Assembly (NCBI RefSeq): GCF_002902965.1
Contig: NZ_CP026107.1
Coordinates: 1,612,001 to 1,676,000 of the forward strand
Direction: 5' to 3'
Source of the DNA: Paraburkholderia hospita
GTDB lineage: Bacteria; Pseudomonadota; Gammaproteobacteria; Burkholderiales; Burkholderiaceae
Length of the DNA stretch: 64,000 nt
This document shows positions 44,990 through 53,756 of this stretch, piece by piece. Below the pieces are notes generated by a model. That model worked only from the letters and a program-made list of their open reading frames with translations. It did not search any database and was not told the origin of the DNA. The first letter of the stretch is position 1. Each line of letters begins with the position of its first letter. A program made the translations under genes and the position numbers.

Positions 44990-45946
44990 ATGGAAAATCA
45001 TCATGCGCTATTAGCCAATAATGACGGCTTCCTGCGCGATCTTCAGTTGTTCTGCACCGTCGCCCGCCGGGCGAGCTTCATCACCGCGTCGACCGAAATG
45101 GGCATCTCGCCGTCGCACGTGAGCAAGCGCATCGCGTTGCTCGAAAAGAGTCTAGGCGTGAAGCTCTTCTTACGCACGACCCGTCGCGTCAGCGTAACGA
45201 GCGACGGCGAAGCGGCGTTCCAGTGGGCGCAAAAAATCCTCGACGACGTGCAAGGCATGTCCGACGCGTTCGCCGGGCTGAAGAGCGATCCGCGCGGCGT
45301 GATCCGCATCAGCACGAGCCTGCGCCTCGGCCGCGACCACGTATCGCCGATTCTCATGCTGTTGAGAAAGCGCTATGCCGCGCTCGAAATCTGGCTCGAA
45401 CTGCTCGACCGGCGCGTCGATCTCGTCGGTGAAAACTTCGATATCGACGTGCGTGTCGGCAACATCCAGGAGCCGCATCTGATCGCGCACAAGATCGTCG
45501 ACAGCGCGCGCATCCTGTGCGCGTCGCCTGCCTACCTGAAGCGTGCGGGCACGCCGCGCACGCTCGCCGATCTCGCGCAGCACGATTGCCTGCTGTTTCG
45601 CGATCGCGACCAGCGCTTCGGCGTGTGGCGCCTGACGGGGCCGGACGGCGAGAAGTCGGTCAAGGTCACAGGCCCGATCGCGTCGAATCACAGCGACATC
45701 GTGCAACGCTGGGCGCTCGAAGGCTATGGCGTGATCATGGCGTCGATCTGGGACGTCGCATCGAGCCTGGAATCGGGCGCGCTCGTGCGCGTGCTGCCGC
45801 AACACCAGCAACCCGCCGATGTCTGGGCCGTGACGTCGGCGCGCGCGTCATCGTCCGCGAAGATTCGCGTGTGCGTGGAGTTTCTGAAGGAACAGTTGAC
45901 GCGCGGACCTTACGCGTTGAAAACGCGCGGCGTGGCCGGGTTTTGA
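44990..45946 (+). CDS. LysR-family transcriptional regulator
   Basis: A 318-residue LysR protein: LRDLQLFCTVARRASFITAS, GISPSHVSKRIALLEKSLGV, LFLRTTRRVSVTSDGEAA (wHTH, residues about 12-75), and a substrate-binding domain with VIRISTSLRLGRDHVSPILM and RILCASPAYLKRAGTPRTLA. It is divergent from the Gfo/Idh-aroQ operon with 89 bases between, so it probably regulates that operon. Effector unknown. Confidence 0.93.
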   Translation: MENHHALLANNDGFLRDLQLFCTVARRASFITASTEMGISPSHVSKRIALLEKSLGVKLFLRTTRRVSVTSDGEAAFQWAQKILDDVQGMSDAFAGLKSDPRGVIRISTSLRLGRDHVSPILMLLRKRYAALEIWLELLDRRVDLVGENFDIDVRVGNIQEPHLIAHKIVDSARILCASPAYLKRAGTPRTLADLAQHDCLLFRDRDQRFGVWRLTGPDGEKSVKVTGPIASNHSDIVQRWALEGYGVIMASIWDVASSLESGALVRVLPQHQQPADVWAVTSARASSSAKIRVCVEFLKEQLTRGPYALKTRGVAGF

Positions 45947-45976
45947 CAGAAACGTGCGGTGCAGTTTTCAGCGGCC

Positions 45977-46786
45977 TCAACCCGCCGAACGCGGCGCAGG
46001 CCCTAGCCTCTCGGCAACAGCCGCACACGCGGCGCGCAGCGGCTCGACATAGGTTTCCAAAGGCGTGTCGTTGCGCCTGAATAGCGGAATGCTCACGCTG
46101 ATGCACGCAATGGGCAAACCGTCCGCGGCGCGAATCGCGCATCCATAGCAGAAGATCTGCGGTTCGTTTTCTTCGCGGTCTTCCGCGTAGCCGCGCTCGC
46201 GCGTCTCGTCCAGTTCGGCACGCAACGCATCCGGTTCGACGATCGTATTGGCCGTGAAGCGCGTGAGCGTCAGACCTTCGAGCACCGCATCGCGCGCCGC
46301 GTTGTCCAGCGCCGCGAGATACGCCTTGCCGACCGAACTCGAATACAAGGTCACGCGCGTGCCGATGCGCGACGCCATGCGCACCGCGTGCGGGCTTTCC
46401 AGCTTTTCGATGTAGACCATCTCGCTGCCGCTGCGCACGGCGAGGTGCACGGTTTCCTGCGTCGCGTCGCGCAGCGCCTGCAACGCGTCCGCCGCCGCGA
46501 CGCGCACATCCGAGCGCTCCCAGCTGCGGCTGGCGAGCGTCATCAGGCGTGGCCCGAGTTCAAAGGTTCCGCCGCGCAAACTTTCGACGACCAGCCCTTC
46601 GGCCATCAACGCGCCGACGATCCGATACACCGTCGGACGCGGAAAGCCGCTCGCCGCCGCCAGTTGCGGCACGCTGGGCGCATCCTTCGCATCGGCGATC
46701 AACTGCAGCACCGACATGAACTTCGAAAAGGCGGCGGTGCCTGTGGCGCGTGCGGCTTCGAGCGCATCGGCGGCGGGTGTCGGCAT
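45977..46786 (-). CDS. IclR-family transcriptional regulator
   Basis: A 269-residue IclR protein. The winged helix is about residues 22-85 (KFMSVLQLIADAKDAPSVPQ, ASGFPRPTVYRIVGALMAEG), followed by the effector domain (ETVHLAVRSGSEMVYIEKLE, RIGTRVTLYSSSVGKAYLAA, CAIRAADGLPIACISVSIPL). It lies before the SDR-MFS-SDR-cupin gene set on the same strand and is the likely regulator of it. The effector would be a small organic acid, as usual for the family. Confidence 0.93.
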   Translation of the reverse strand: MPTPAADALEAARATGTAAFSKFMSVLQLIADAKDAPSVPQLAAASGFPRPTVYRIVGALMAEGLVVESLRGGTFELGPRLMTLASRSWERSDVRVAAADALQALRDATQETVHLAVRSGSEMVYIEKLESPHAVRMASRIGTRVTLYSSSVGKAYLAALDNAARDAVLEGLTLTRFTANTIVEPDALRAELDETRERGYAEDREENEPQIFCYGCAIRAADGLPIACISVSIPLFRRNDTPLETYVEPLRAACAAVAERLGPAPRSAG

Positions 46787-46843
46787 GGTCGTTTGATGAA
46801 CGTGAAAGGCGACGCGATTATAGCGAGGCGCGGCGCCGTGCCG

Positions 46844-47575
46844 TCACGCGACCAGATAGCCGCCGTCGACGGGCAGCACGGTGCCCGTGATGAACGACGC
46901 GCCCGGCGAGCACAGAAACGCGACGGCCGGGCCGATGTCGTCGGGCGAACCCCAGCGACCGAGCGGCGTGCGATCGAGAATCGCCTTCGAACGTTCGTCG
47001 TTCTGCTGCAGCGACTGCGTCAAAGGCGTGGCGATCCAGCCCGGCGCTACCGCATTCACGCGGATGCGGTCGGGCGCGTACGCGATGGCGAGCGACTTCG
47101 TCAGTTGCGCGACGCCGCCCTTGCTCGCGCTGTAGGCCGGCACCAGTCCGCCGCCGAAGAAGCTCAGCATCGAAGCCGTGTTGACGATCGCGCCGCCCTG
47201 CGCGCGCAACAGCGGCCGCGCCGCCGCGCACGCTCGCATCGTGCCCGTGAGGTTCACGTCGATCACCTGCGCGAATACTTCGGGGTCGAGTTCGTCGCCA
47301 CGGCGGATCACGCCGGCGCAATTCACCAGCATGTCGAGCGAGGTCAACGACGCAAACAGCGCATCGACACTCTCTTTCGATGCGACGTCAAGCAGCATCG
47401 CTTCGATGCCGTCGGAGGCGAGCGCGCTGCGTTGCTCGTCGGTCGGCGCGAGCCCCGCCGCGATCACGCGCGCGCCGAGCGCAGCGAGTTGACGCGCGAT
47501 GCCCGCGCCGATGCCTTGCGTGCCGCCCGTGACGACAGCCGTCTTGCCAGCAAACAGATCGTGTTGAAACGTCAT
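46844..47575 (-). CDS. SDR-family oxidoreductase (KduD-like)
   Basis: A 243-residue short-chain dehydrogenase with [34 protein letters not shown], catalytic Ser in [11 protein letters not shown], and YSASKGG as the YxxxK motif, then [19 protein letters not shown] and [14 protein letters not shown]. The MLSF and GWIATPLTQ features resemble 2-deoxy-D-gluconate 3-dehydrogenase (KduD) and related sugar-acid dehydrogenases. It sits 15 bases from the MFS gene, so a sugar-acid or polyol substrate is likely. Confidence 0.92.
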   Translation of the reverse strand: MTFQHDLFAGKTAVVTGGTQGIGAGIARQLAALGARVIAAGLAPTDEQRSALASDGIEAMLLDVASKESVDALFASLTSLDMLVNCAGVIRRGDELDPEVFAQVIDVNLTGTMRACAAARPLLRAQGGAIVNTASMLSFFGGGLVPAYSASKGGVAQLTKSLAIAYAPDRIRVNAVAPGWIATPLTQSLQQNDERSKAILDRTPLGRWGSPDDIGPAVAFLCSPGASFITGTVLPVDGGYLVA

Positions 47576-47590
47576 ATCGATTGATGAAGT

Positions 47591-48904
47591 TCAGGAGTGA
47601 GTCATGCGGGTTTCAGCTGTCGCGCCCTCGTCCGCGCGCTCGGCGACTGGCACGCGCACGACGAACATGTAGACGAGCGCCGCCGCGAACGCGACGCCCG
47701 CGCTGATCAGAAACGCGTTGACGAACGAATGCGTCTTGTCGACGACCACGCCCGTGATGAACGGCGCGAACGATCCGCCGAAATAGCCGCCGAAGTTCTG
47801 GATGCTGCCCAGCGACGCCACCAGGTGCCGCGGCGCGGCCACGCTGACGAGCGCCCATGCCGCGCCGCTTGCCAGGTTGACGAAGTACATCGCCAGAGAG
47901 AGGTACACGATTGCGAGCGTCAGCGTCGGCGTGAACGCGGCGGGCACCGTGAACACGGCCGCGCCGATCAGGCCGCAGCAGATCGGCCACTTGCGGCTGC
48001 GGATCGGCGCCATGCCGCGCGCCATCAGACCATCGGCGACGAAACCGCTCGACAGCATGCCGAGCGTGCCGAAGATGTACGGAATCGACACGACCCAGCC
48101 AGTCTTCGCGATGGTCAGATGCCGTTCGTGTTCCAGATACGCGGGCAGCCACGTGAGATACAGCCACACCATATAGATCACGCCCATGAAGCCGAAGATC
48201 ATGCCCCAGGTCGTCGCGTTGCCGAACAGGCCGCGCCATTCGGCGAACGTCATCTTGCGTTCCGCGCGCGCGAGCGGCTCTTCTTCCGTCAGATGCTTCA
48301 CCTCGTTCGGTTCGAGGGTGATGTCGGCGCGGTTGCGATAGATCAGGTACCAGCCAATCGACACCGCAATCCCGAGCACGCCCATCACGACGAACATCCA
48401 GCGCCAGCCGAACGACAGCAGCAGCACGGTGAGAATGGGCGGCGCGAGCGCCGGTCCGATCGTCGACGAGGTGGTGAAGATGCCCGTCGGGCGACCACGT
48501 TCGCGCAGCGCATACCATTCGCTGACCACTTTCGCGCCCGCCGGAAATTGCGGCGCTTCGCCGATGCCGAGCGCGATGCGCGCCGCGAGAAACTGCGGCA
48601 ACGTATGCACGAGGCCGCCGCACAGCTGCGCGCACGACCACACGAACATGCCGAGGCCGAGCATCACACGCGCGCCGAAGCGGTCGAGCATCGCGCCGAC
48701 GGGAAGCTGCGAAAACGCGTACGCAAACGAAAAGGCCGACAGCAGCAGCCCCATTTGCGACGCCGACAAGCCAAGCTCGCCGCTCACCGAATGATTGGCG
48801 ATCGACAGCGTGCTGCGGTCCAGATAATTGACGATGCCCGCCAGCGTCAGGAACGTTAGCGCGATCCATTGAATGCGCCTCAGGCGCGGTGATTTTGCTT
48901 GCAT
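47591..48904 (-). CDS. MFS transporter, anion:cation symporter (ACS) type
   Basis: A 437-residue, 12-segment major facilitator carrier. The start at 48904 has GGAGGAGAC upstream, and the product begins with a short basic tail then IQWIALTFLTLAGIVNYLDR. ACS-family motifs are LGLSASQMGLLLSAFSFAYA, FGARVMLGLGMFVWSCAQL, GIGEAPQFPAGAKVVSEWYA (the ACS signature region) and RGRPTGIFTTSSTIGPALAP. Close relatives carry hexuronates, glucarate/galactarate, phthalate or other organic anions. It lies in a reverse-strand gene set with two SDRs, the DAD-like cupin and an IclR regulator. Confidence 0.95.
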   Translation of the reverse strand: MQAKSPRLRRIQWIALTFLTLAGIVNYLDRSTLSIANHSVSGELGLSASQMGLLLSAFSFAYAFSQLPVGAMLDRFGARVMLGLGMFVWSCAQLCGGLVHTLPQFLAARIALGIGEAPQFPAGAKVVSEWYALRERGRPTGIFTTSSTIGPALAPPILTVLLLSFGWRWMFVVMGVLGIAVSIGWYLIYRNRADITLEPNEVKHLTEEEPLARAERKMTFAEWRGLFGNATTWGMIFGFMGVIYMVWLYLTWLPAYLEHERHLTIAKTGWVVSIPYIFGTLGMLSSGFVADGLMARGMAPIRSRKWPICCGLIGAAVFTVPAAFTPTLTLAIVYLSLAMYFVNLASGAAWALVSVAAPRHLVASLGSIQNFGGYFGGSFAPFITGVVVDKTHSFVNAFLISAGVAFAAALVYMFVVRVPVAERADEGATAETRMTHS

Positions 48905-48978
48905 GTGTATGTCTCCTCCGTTGCTCTTGTGAGTCTGTGTGGAAGTTACTGCGTAAATGGAATGGGGTTGCCGGTGAA

Positions 48979-49740
48979 TCAGTAAGTGGCGCGTCCTCCG
49001 GAAAGATCGAATACCGCGCCCGTGCTGAACGTGCATGACGACGAGCAGAGCCACAACGTCAGTTCAGCGACTTCGTCCGGCTCGCCGAGACGCCTCATCG
49101 GGCTTTTGTCGATCATCGTCTGCACATGCGCCGGTGACATCTGTTCGAGCAGCGACGTGCGCACGGCTGCGGGTGCAATGGCGTTGACGAGCACGTTGCC
49201 TTGCGCCAGTTCCTTGCCGAGCGACTTCGTCAGCGCCAGCACGCCCGCTTTCGCGGCGCTATATGCCGACGCATTCGGTGTGCCTTCCTTGCCCGCGAGC
49301 GACGCGATGTTGACGACGCGCGCATCGCGCGCGCGGCGCAGCGTGGGCACCAGTTGCCGGCACACGTTGAACGTCCCTTTGAGATTCACATCGACGATGC
49401 GCGACCATTCGGCAGGATCGTATTCGTCGAGTGGCATCGTCGGTCCTGCGTAGCCCGCGTTATTGACGAGCACGTTGACGCCGCCGAATCGTTCGAGCGT
49501 CGCCTGCGCGGCGCGCTCTACTGATGTGATGTCCACGATATCGACTGCAAAACACGCGATGCGCGGGCTATCAGCGAATGAAGCATCCGTATCGCGATCC
49601 CACACGGCCACGGATGCGCCGCAGTCCACGAGCCGGCGCACAATCTCCGCGCCGATCCCGCGTGCACCGCCCGTCACGACGGCCACCGCGCCCGTGAAGT
49701 CGTACGACGCGCGGCGCAATTCGAAAGGCGCATTCACCAC
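48979..49740 (-). CDS. SDR-family oxidoreductase
   Basis: A 253-residue short-chain dehydrogenase starting at GTG 49740. VVTGGARGIGAEIVRRLVDC, NNAGYAGPTMPLDEYDP, catalytic Ser in NIASLAGKEG, YSAAKAGVLALTKSLGKELA for YxxxK, and VNAIAPAAVRTSLLEQMSP. Homologues act on 2-keto-3-deoxy sugar acids or L-fuconate derivatives, but the substrate cannot be fixed. It directly follows the cupin gene (stop and start adjacent), so the two are cotranscribed. Confidence 0.92.
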   Translation of the reverse strand: MVNAPFELRRASYDFTGAVAVVTGGARGIGAEIVRRLVDCGASVAVWDRDTDASFADSPRIACFAVDIVDITSVERAAQATLERFGGVNVLVNNAGYAGPTMPLDEYDPAEWSRIVDVNLKGTFNVCRQLVPTLRRARDARVVNIASLAGKEGTPNASAYSAAKAGVLALTKSLGKELAQGNVLVNAIAPAAVRTSLLEQMSPAHVQTMIDKSPMRRLGEPDEVAELTLWLCSSSCTFSTGAVFDLSGGRATY

Positions 49741-50268
49741 TCACCTCACGAACTGGTCGACATAGTTCGCGCCGAGTCCGACGCGCTCGTAGTGCGCGCG
49801 GCACATGTCGAGCTTCGTGAATACGTCTTCGTAGCCGGTGTAGTTACCGTATGGATCGCAGTAGTACATGACGCCGTTGACCTGGAAGTACGTGATCATT
49901 TCTTCGACGTCTTCGGGTACATAGAGCGTATGCGTTTCGCCCGGCGGCTCGAACACGTAGCTACCTTCCGTCGCAATCCAGTCGTGCTCCAGATAACGCC
50001 AGCGCCCCTTGAGCACCATGCCGTGCACCGCCTGCGGATGACGATGGCGGCTCAGCACGCCCGACTTGCGCACGCGCAGCAGATTCATCCAGTAACCGCT
50101 CGACACGTTCAGACACAGCGGCCGGAACGAGACGTTTTCTCCCTGCGGGACCCACACGCGTTCATCCTGCGGAATCGCCGATTTCACGACGATCTCACGC
50201 AGCGCTTCGGGCGGATTGGGGAGCTGATAAGGCGTCATCGCATCGACGCCGTTTGTTGGGGCTGTCAT
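49741..50268 (-). CDS. 2,4'-dihydroxyacetophenone dioxygenase-family cupin
   Basis: A 175-residue cupin. It has DERVWVPQGENVSFRPLCLN, the metal-binding RHRHPQAVHGMVLKGRWRYL (His-x-His and downstream His), EGSYVFEPPGETHTLYVP with Glu and His, and VEEMITYFQVNGVMYYCDPY, GYEDVFTKLDMCRAHYERVG. This matches the DAD family, whose founder cleaves a C-C bond of 2,4'-dihydroxyacetophenone with iron and oxygen. Here it is in a carbohydrate-like gene set, so another substrate is possible. GGAG precedes ATG 50268. Two palindromes stand upstream. Confidence 0.9.
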   Translation of the reverse strand: MTAPTNGVDAMTPYQLPNPPEALREIVVKSAIPQDERVWVPQGENVSFRPLCLNVSSGYWMNLLRVRKSGVLSRHRHPQAVHGMVLKGRWRYLEHDWIATEGSYVFEPPGETHTLYVPEDVEEMITYFQVNGVMYYCDPYGNYTGYEDVFTKLDMCRAHYERVGLGANYVDQFVR

Positions 50269-50286
50269 TGTGTCTCCGAAGATTTC

Positions 50287-50326
50287 GTCCATATTATGGA
50301 CTTTAAAATCGTATTGTGGACACAAT
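50287..50326. promoter_or_regulatory. Two adjacent palindromes upstream of the DAD-like cupin gene
   Basis: GTCCATATTATGGAC (50287-50301) is a perfect 15-base palindrome and ATTGTGGACACAAT (50313-50326) a 14-base one, separated by 11 bases, 19-58 bases before the cupin start. They share the half-site TGGAC. The IclR regulator at 45977 is a candidate binder; the divergent-side LysR at 50415 is another. Confidence 0.55.
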
Positions 50327-50414
50327 GGTCGGACGGATCGAAAGCGGTGTCAAGCGTTGATTACGCGATAGCGCACGCGCGCAGAAAAGAGAAAACCGCT
50401 GGTCAACAAAGCGC

Positions 50415-51341
50415 TCAAGCCGCGCTTTCCGTCGCGCCGCCGACGCGCGTTTCCAGAAAACGCAGCAGCGCTTTCACCTTGCTCGAATGACGGCGGTTGG
50501 GCAAATACGCGGCATACACGACGGCCTCGTCGTTCTGCGGTGTCACATTGCAGTCCGCGAAGAGGCGCATCAGACGCCCCGCGTTGATCTCGTGATTGAC
50601 GAGCCAGTCCGGCAACAACGCCAGCCCTTGCCCAGCGAGCACTGCTTCGAGCAGCATCTCCAGGCTGTTCGAAATAAGCCGTCCGCGCACATCAATACGC
50701 TCGTGTTCCGCGCCCCGGCTAAACGTCCACACCTGTCGCGCGCGATAACTGCCGCCATACGCGATGCGCAGACATTCGTGTTCGGCGAGCGCGGCGGGCG
50801 TCGGCGGCGTGCCCGCGCGTTGCAGATAGTCGTGGCTCGCAACGAGATAGCGCGGATTGTCCGCGAGCTTCTTCACGACGAGATTTGGATCGCGCGTCAG
50901 CATGCCGATTCGCACGGCGACATCGATGCGATCGAGCGCGAGGTCTGCGTAGTGATCGGCGACCACGACATCGAGCGCGACGCGCGGATATTCGGCGAGA
51001 AACGCGGCGAGATGCGGCGCGAGCTGCACACGGTTGTAGGCGGACGGCACGGTGATACGCAGCGCGCCGACGGGCGCAGCGCCGCTGTCGAGAATGCTCT
51101 CGTCGGCCTCGGCGAGATCGTCGAGTACCTTCGATATCTGCTCGACGTAAGCGGTGCCCGCGTCCGTCAGGCTGACCTTGCGCGGCGTGCGCGTGAGCAA
51201 GGCTGTGCCGAGCGATGTTTCGAGCGCATCCATGAGCCGCGTCACCGACGACGTCGCCACGCCGAGGCGCTGCGCGGCCTTGGCGAAACCGCCCGCATCG
51301 GCGACTTCGAGCAGTGTGTTCAACGCGAGCAGTTTGTCCAT
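50415..51341 (-). CDS. LysR-family transcriptional regulator
   Basis: A 308-residue LysR protein: MDKLLALNTLLEVADAGGFA, KAAQRLGVATSSVTRLMDAL, ALLTRTPRKVSLTDAG (wHTH), effector domain with VGALRITVPSAYNRVQLAPH and LEMLLEAVLAGQGLALLPDW. It is divergent from the MFS gene at 52420, but a palindromic repeat of over 700 bases lies between them. LysR/MFS-YnfM pairs of this type are common, with the LysR controlling the exporter. Start ATG 51341 follows the family. Confidence 0.93.
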   Translation of the reverse strand: MDKLLALNTLLEVADAGGFAKAAQRLGVATSSVTRLMDALETSLGTALLTRTPRKVSLTDAGTAYVEQISKVLDDLAEADESILDSGAAPVGALRITVPSAYNRVQLAPHLAAFLAEYPRVALDVVVADHYADLALDRIDVAVRIGMLTRDPNLVVKKLADNPRYLVASHDYLQRAGTPPTPAALAEHECLRIAYGGSYRARQVWTFSRGAEHERIDVRGRLISNSLEMLLEAVLAGQGLALLPDWLVNHEINAGRLMRLFADCNVTPQNDEAVVYAAYLPNRRHSSKVKALLRFLETRVGGATESAA

Positions 51342-51463
51342 GCGGGCGATTATGCCCACGAAGACGATTGCGCTCCACGCAACGGACGTTTGCACTCAGC
51401 GCCTATTCAAACATTGCGTTACAACGGCTAATCTGTGTTGGTGGCAGCCGCGTTGTGTATTCG

Positions 51464-52200
51464 GCTTTGCGTGGCGCAAGCTGTGTGGTTTGCTTGTGGT
51501 TTCGCTGGCATCCGCGGTTTGTTAGCGTGCTTCACGCGTCGCCCCTGTGCGGGGCGGCACCTACTTTTCTTTGCCGCCGCAAAGAAAAGTAGGCAAAAGA
51601 AAGCGGCTAACACCGCCAGCACGTGTTCTTATCCGCGGGCCCCCAACGTCCCCACGCTTCACACGACAGTGCCCTGGTTGGTGCCCGTTGCCAACGCTTT
51701 GAATGAATGCCTCACCAGCTTCAGGCACTCGTATAACGGGTCAGCGGCAGCGAATGGTATGCGCCGCCCAGGTGGCAAACTGTGTGTAGGTTGTCGCGGC
51801 GTACGCGTTAGCGCTCTTGCAGGGTGGGACGCATGCGCAATCGGTCCGACGTGAGGCGTGTGTGCCTCTACGGCCTACACACAGTTTGCCACCTGGGCGG
51901 CGGCGGAATATCTGGCACGGCGTGCCGCAACGCGGGAGAGTGGAGCAGGTGAGGCGCTCTTTCAATGCGCTGGCAACGAGCATGAGTCACGTGATTGCCG
52001 TGTGAAGCGTAGGAACCTTTGGGGGCCCTCAGGCAAGAAGAAATGTTGGCGGTGTTAGCCGCTTTCTTTTGCCTACTTTTCTTTGCGGCGGCAAAGAAAA
52101 GTAGGTGCCGCCCCGCACAGGGGCGACGCGTGAAGCACGCTAACAAACCGCGGATGCCAGCGAAACCACAAGCAAACCGCACAGCTTGCGCCGCGCAAAC
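51464..52200. repeat. Large palindromic repeat element, copy 1
   Basis: An about 740-base non-coding element with nested inverted symmetry. The outer arms (about 51464-51617 and 52041-52200) are near-identical reverse complements. Each arm carries a perfect 15-pair hairpin with a 4-base loop (CCTACTTTTCTTTGC-N4-GCAAAGAAAAGTAGG) at 51560-51593 and 52072-52105. A second, perfect 28-base inverted repeat stands in the centre (51763-51790 and 51874-51901). The element lies between divergent genes (LysR and MFS). A diverged copy occurs in the opposite orientation at 57733-58690. Small frames in it read low-complexity peptides and look spurious. Confidence 0.85.
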
Positions 52201-52419
52201 GCAACACTGGAAGCACCAAAAACACAACGCGGATACCAGCGCAACGCCCAGATGCCACCGGCGCTTCATCCGATTACGCAAAGCTTGCACACGCACCGAA
52301 TACACGCCATGCGCAGCGTTCACTGCAATTCGCTATGCTGCAAGGCAACACTGAAACACAACACGCACCGCAAGCATTCAGGTCATAGCCAACCATTGGC
52401 TAAAGAAAAAGGAGTCAGC

Positions 52420-53634
52420 ATGTCCAGCAGTTCCTCGACGCTCGCACGCAGCGACACGGCCACCGGGCTAACACGCGGCCTGATCGCGCTATTCGCATTC
52501 AGTTGCGGCGCGATCGTCGCCAACCTGTACTACGCGCAACCGATCACCGAACTGATCGCGCCGTCGATCCACATGTCGAGCGGCATGGCGAGCCTGATCG
52601 TCTCGCTCACGCAGATCGGCTACGCGCTCGGCCTGTTCTTTCTCGTGCCGCTCGGCGATCTGCTCGAGAACCGCAAGCTGATGATTGCGACGGCGCTGGT
52701 ATCGATTGCGAGCCTCGCGGCTGCGTCGTTCACGCACGCACCGGGTGCTTTCCTCGCGGTCTCGCTGCTAATCGGCTTTAGCTCCGTCGCCGTGCAGATA
52801 TTGATTCCGCTAGCCGCGCATCTCGCGCCAGATGAAACGCGTGGACGCGTCGTCGGCACGATCATGGGCGGGCTGCTGCTCGGCATTCTGCTGTCGCGGC
52901 CCATTTCGAGCATCGTCGCGGGTCACTTCGGATGGCGTGTCGTGTTCGGCTCGGCTGCCGTGCTGATGGCGATCGTCACGACCGTGCTCGCGCTGACGAT
53001 TCCGAAGCGCCAGCCCTCGCATCAGGCGACGTATCCTCAACTGATCGCGTCGCTCGGCCATCTGATTCGCACGATGCCTGTGCTGCGTCATCGCGCGCTG
53101 TATCAGGCATTGATGTTCGGCTCGTTCAGCCTGTTCTGGACAGCCGTGCCCGTCGAGTTGACGCGCCATTACGGGCTGTCGCAGACGGCGATCGCCGTGT
53201 TCGCGCTGGTCGGCGCAATCGGCGCGACGTCGGCGCCCATCGCGGGCCGGCTCGCCGACGCGGGCCACACGGTGCGCGCGACGCTGATCGCGCTGGTGGT
53301 CGGCGCGCTGGCCTATACGCCTGGCCTGCTCCATCCGGCGTGGGGCGTTGGCGGTCTCGTCGTGACGGGCGTCGTGCTCGACTTCGCGGTGCAGATGAAT
53401 ATGGTGCTCGGCCAGCGCGAGATTTACGCGCTGCACGCCGCGAGCCGCAACCGGCTGAACGCGCTGTATATGACGAGCATCTTTGTCGGTGGCGCGATCG
53501 GTTCGGCGCTTGCCAGCCCGCTCTACGATCACGGCGGCTGGACGCTGGTGGCAAGCGTCGCGACGGCTTTCCCGGTGATCGCGCTCGCGCATTACCTGGT
53601 GATCGGCCGGCCGCATGCCGCGGGCCACGCATGA
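52420..53634 (+). CDS. MFS transporter (YnfM-like drug/metabolite efflux type)
   Basis: A 404-residue, 12-segment carrier starting MSSSSSTLARSDTATGLTRG with GGAG before ATG 52420. It has GAIVANLYYAQPITELIAPS, FFLVPLGDLLENRKLMIATA (motif A), HLAPDETRGRVVGTIMGGLL, and FGSFSLFWTAVPVELTRHYG. The NLYYAQP and PLGDLLENR features define the YnfM/YgaY-like group thought to export drugs or metabolites. It is paired with the LysR at 50415. A strong bidirectional terminator follows. Confidence 0.94.
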   Translation: MSSSSSTLARSDTATGLTRGLIALFAFSCGAIVANLYYAQPITELIAPSIHMSSGMASLIVSLTQIGYALGLFFLVPLGDLLENRKLMIATALVSIASLAAASFTHAPGAFLAVSLLIGFSSVAVQILIPLAAHLAPDETRGRVVGTIMGGLLLGILLSRPISSIVAGHFGWRVVFGSAAVLMAIVTTVLALTIPKRQPSHQATYPQLIASLGHLIRTMPVLRHRALYQALMFGSFSLFWTAVPVELTRHYGLSQTAIAVFALVGAIGATSAPIAGRLADAGHTVRATLIALVVGALAYTPGLLHPAWGVGGLVVTGVVLDFAVQMNMVLGQREIYALHAASRNRLNALYMTSIFVGGAIGSALASPLYDHGGWTLVASVATAFPVIALAHYLVIGRPHAAGHA

Positions 53635-53670
53635 AGATCTGAACGGCCTCTCATTCGACAGCCATAAACA

Positions 53671-53717
53671 AAAACGGCGCGAACCGGCTCAACTGATCTG
53701 CCGGTTCGCGCCGTTTT
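53671..53717. terminator. Bidirectional Rho-independent terminator
   Basis: AAAACGGCGCGAACCGG and CCGGTTCGCGCCGTTTT form a perfect 17-pair stem with a 13-base loop, having A and T tails on both sides. It separates the convergent MFS gene (stop 53634) and kdgT (stop 53757) and should work for both. Confidence 0.9.
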
Positions 53718-53756
53718 GCTTGCAGCGCGTGCGTTGCTTGTGAGTCGCCTATGCGC

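Noticed and set aside
47597..48859. A long forward frame of about 420 codons opposite the MFS gene
   Set aside because: It is antisense to a clear MFS gene, extremely rich in Arg/His/Glu/Ala, and has no motif; long antisense frames are normal in high-GC DNA.
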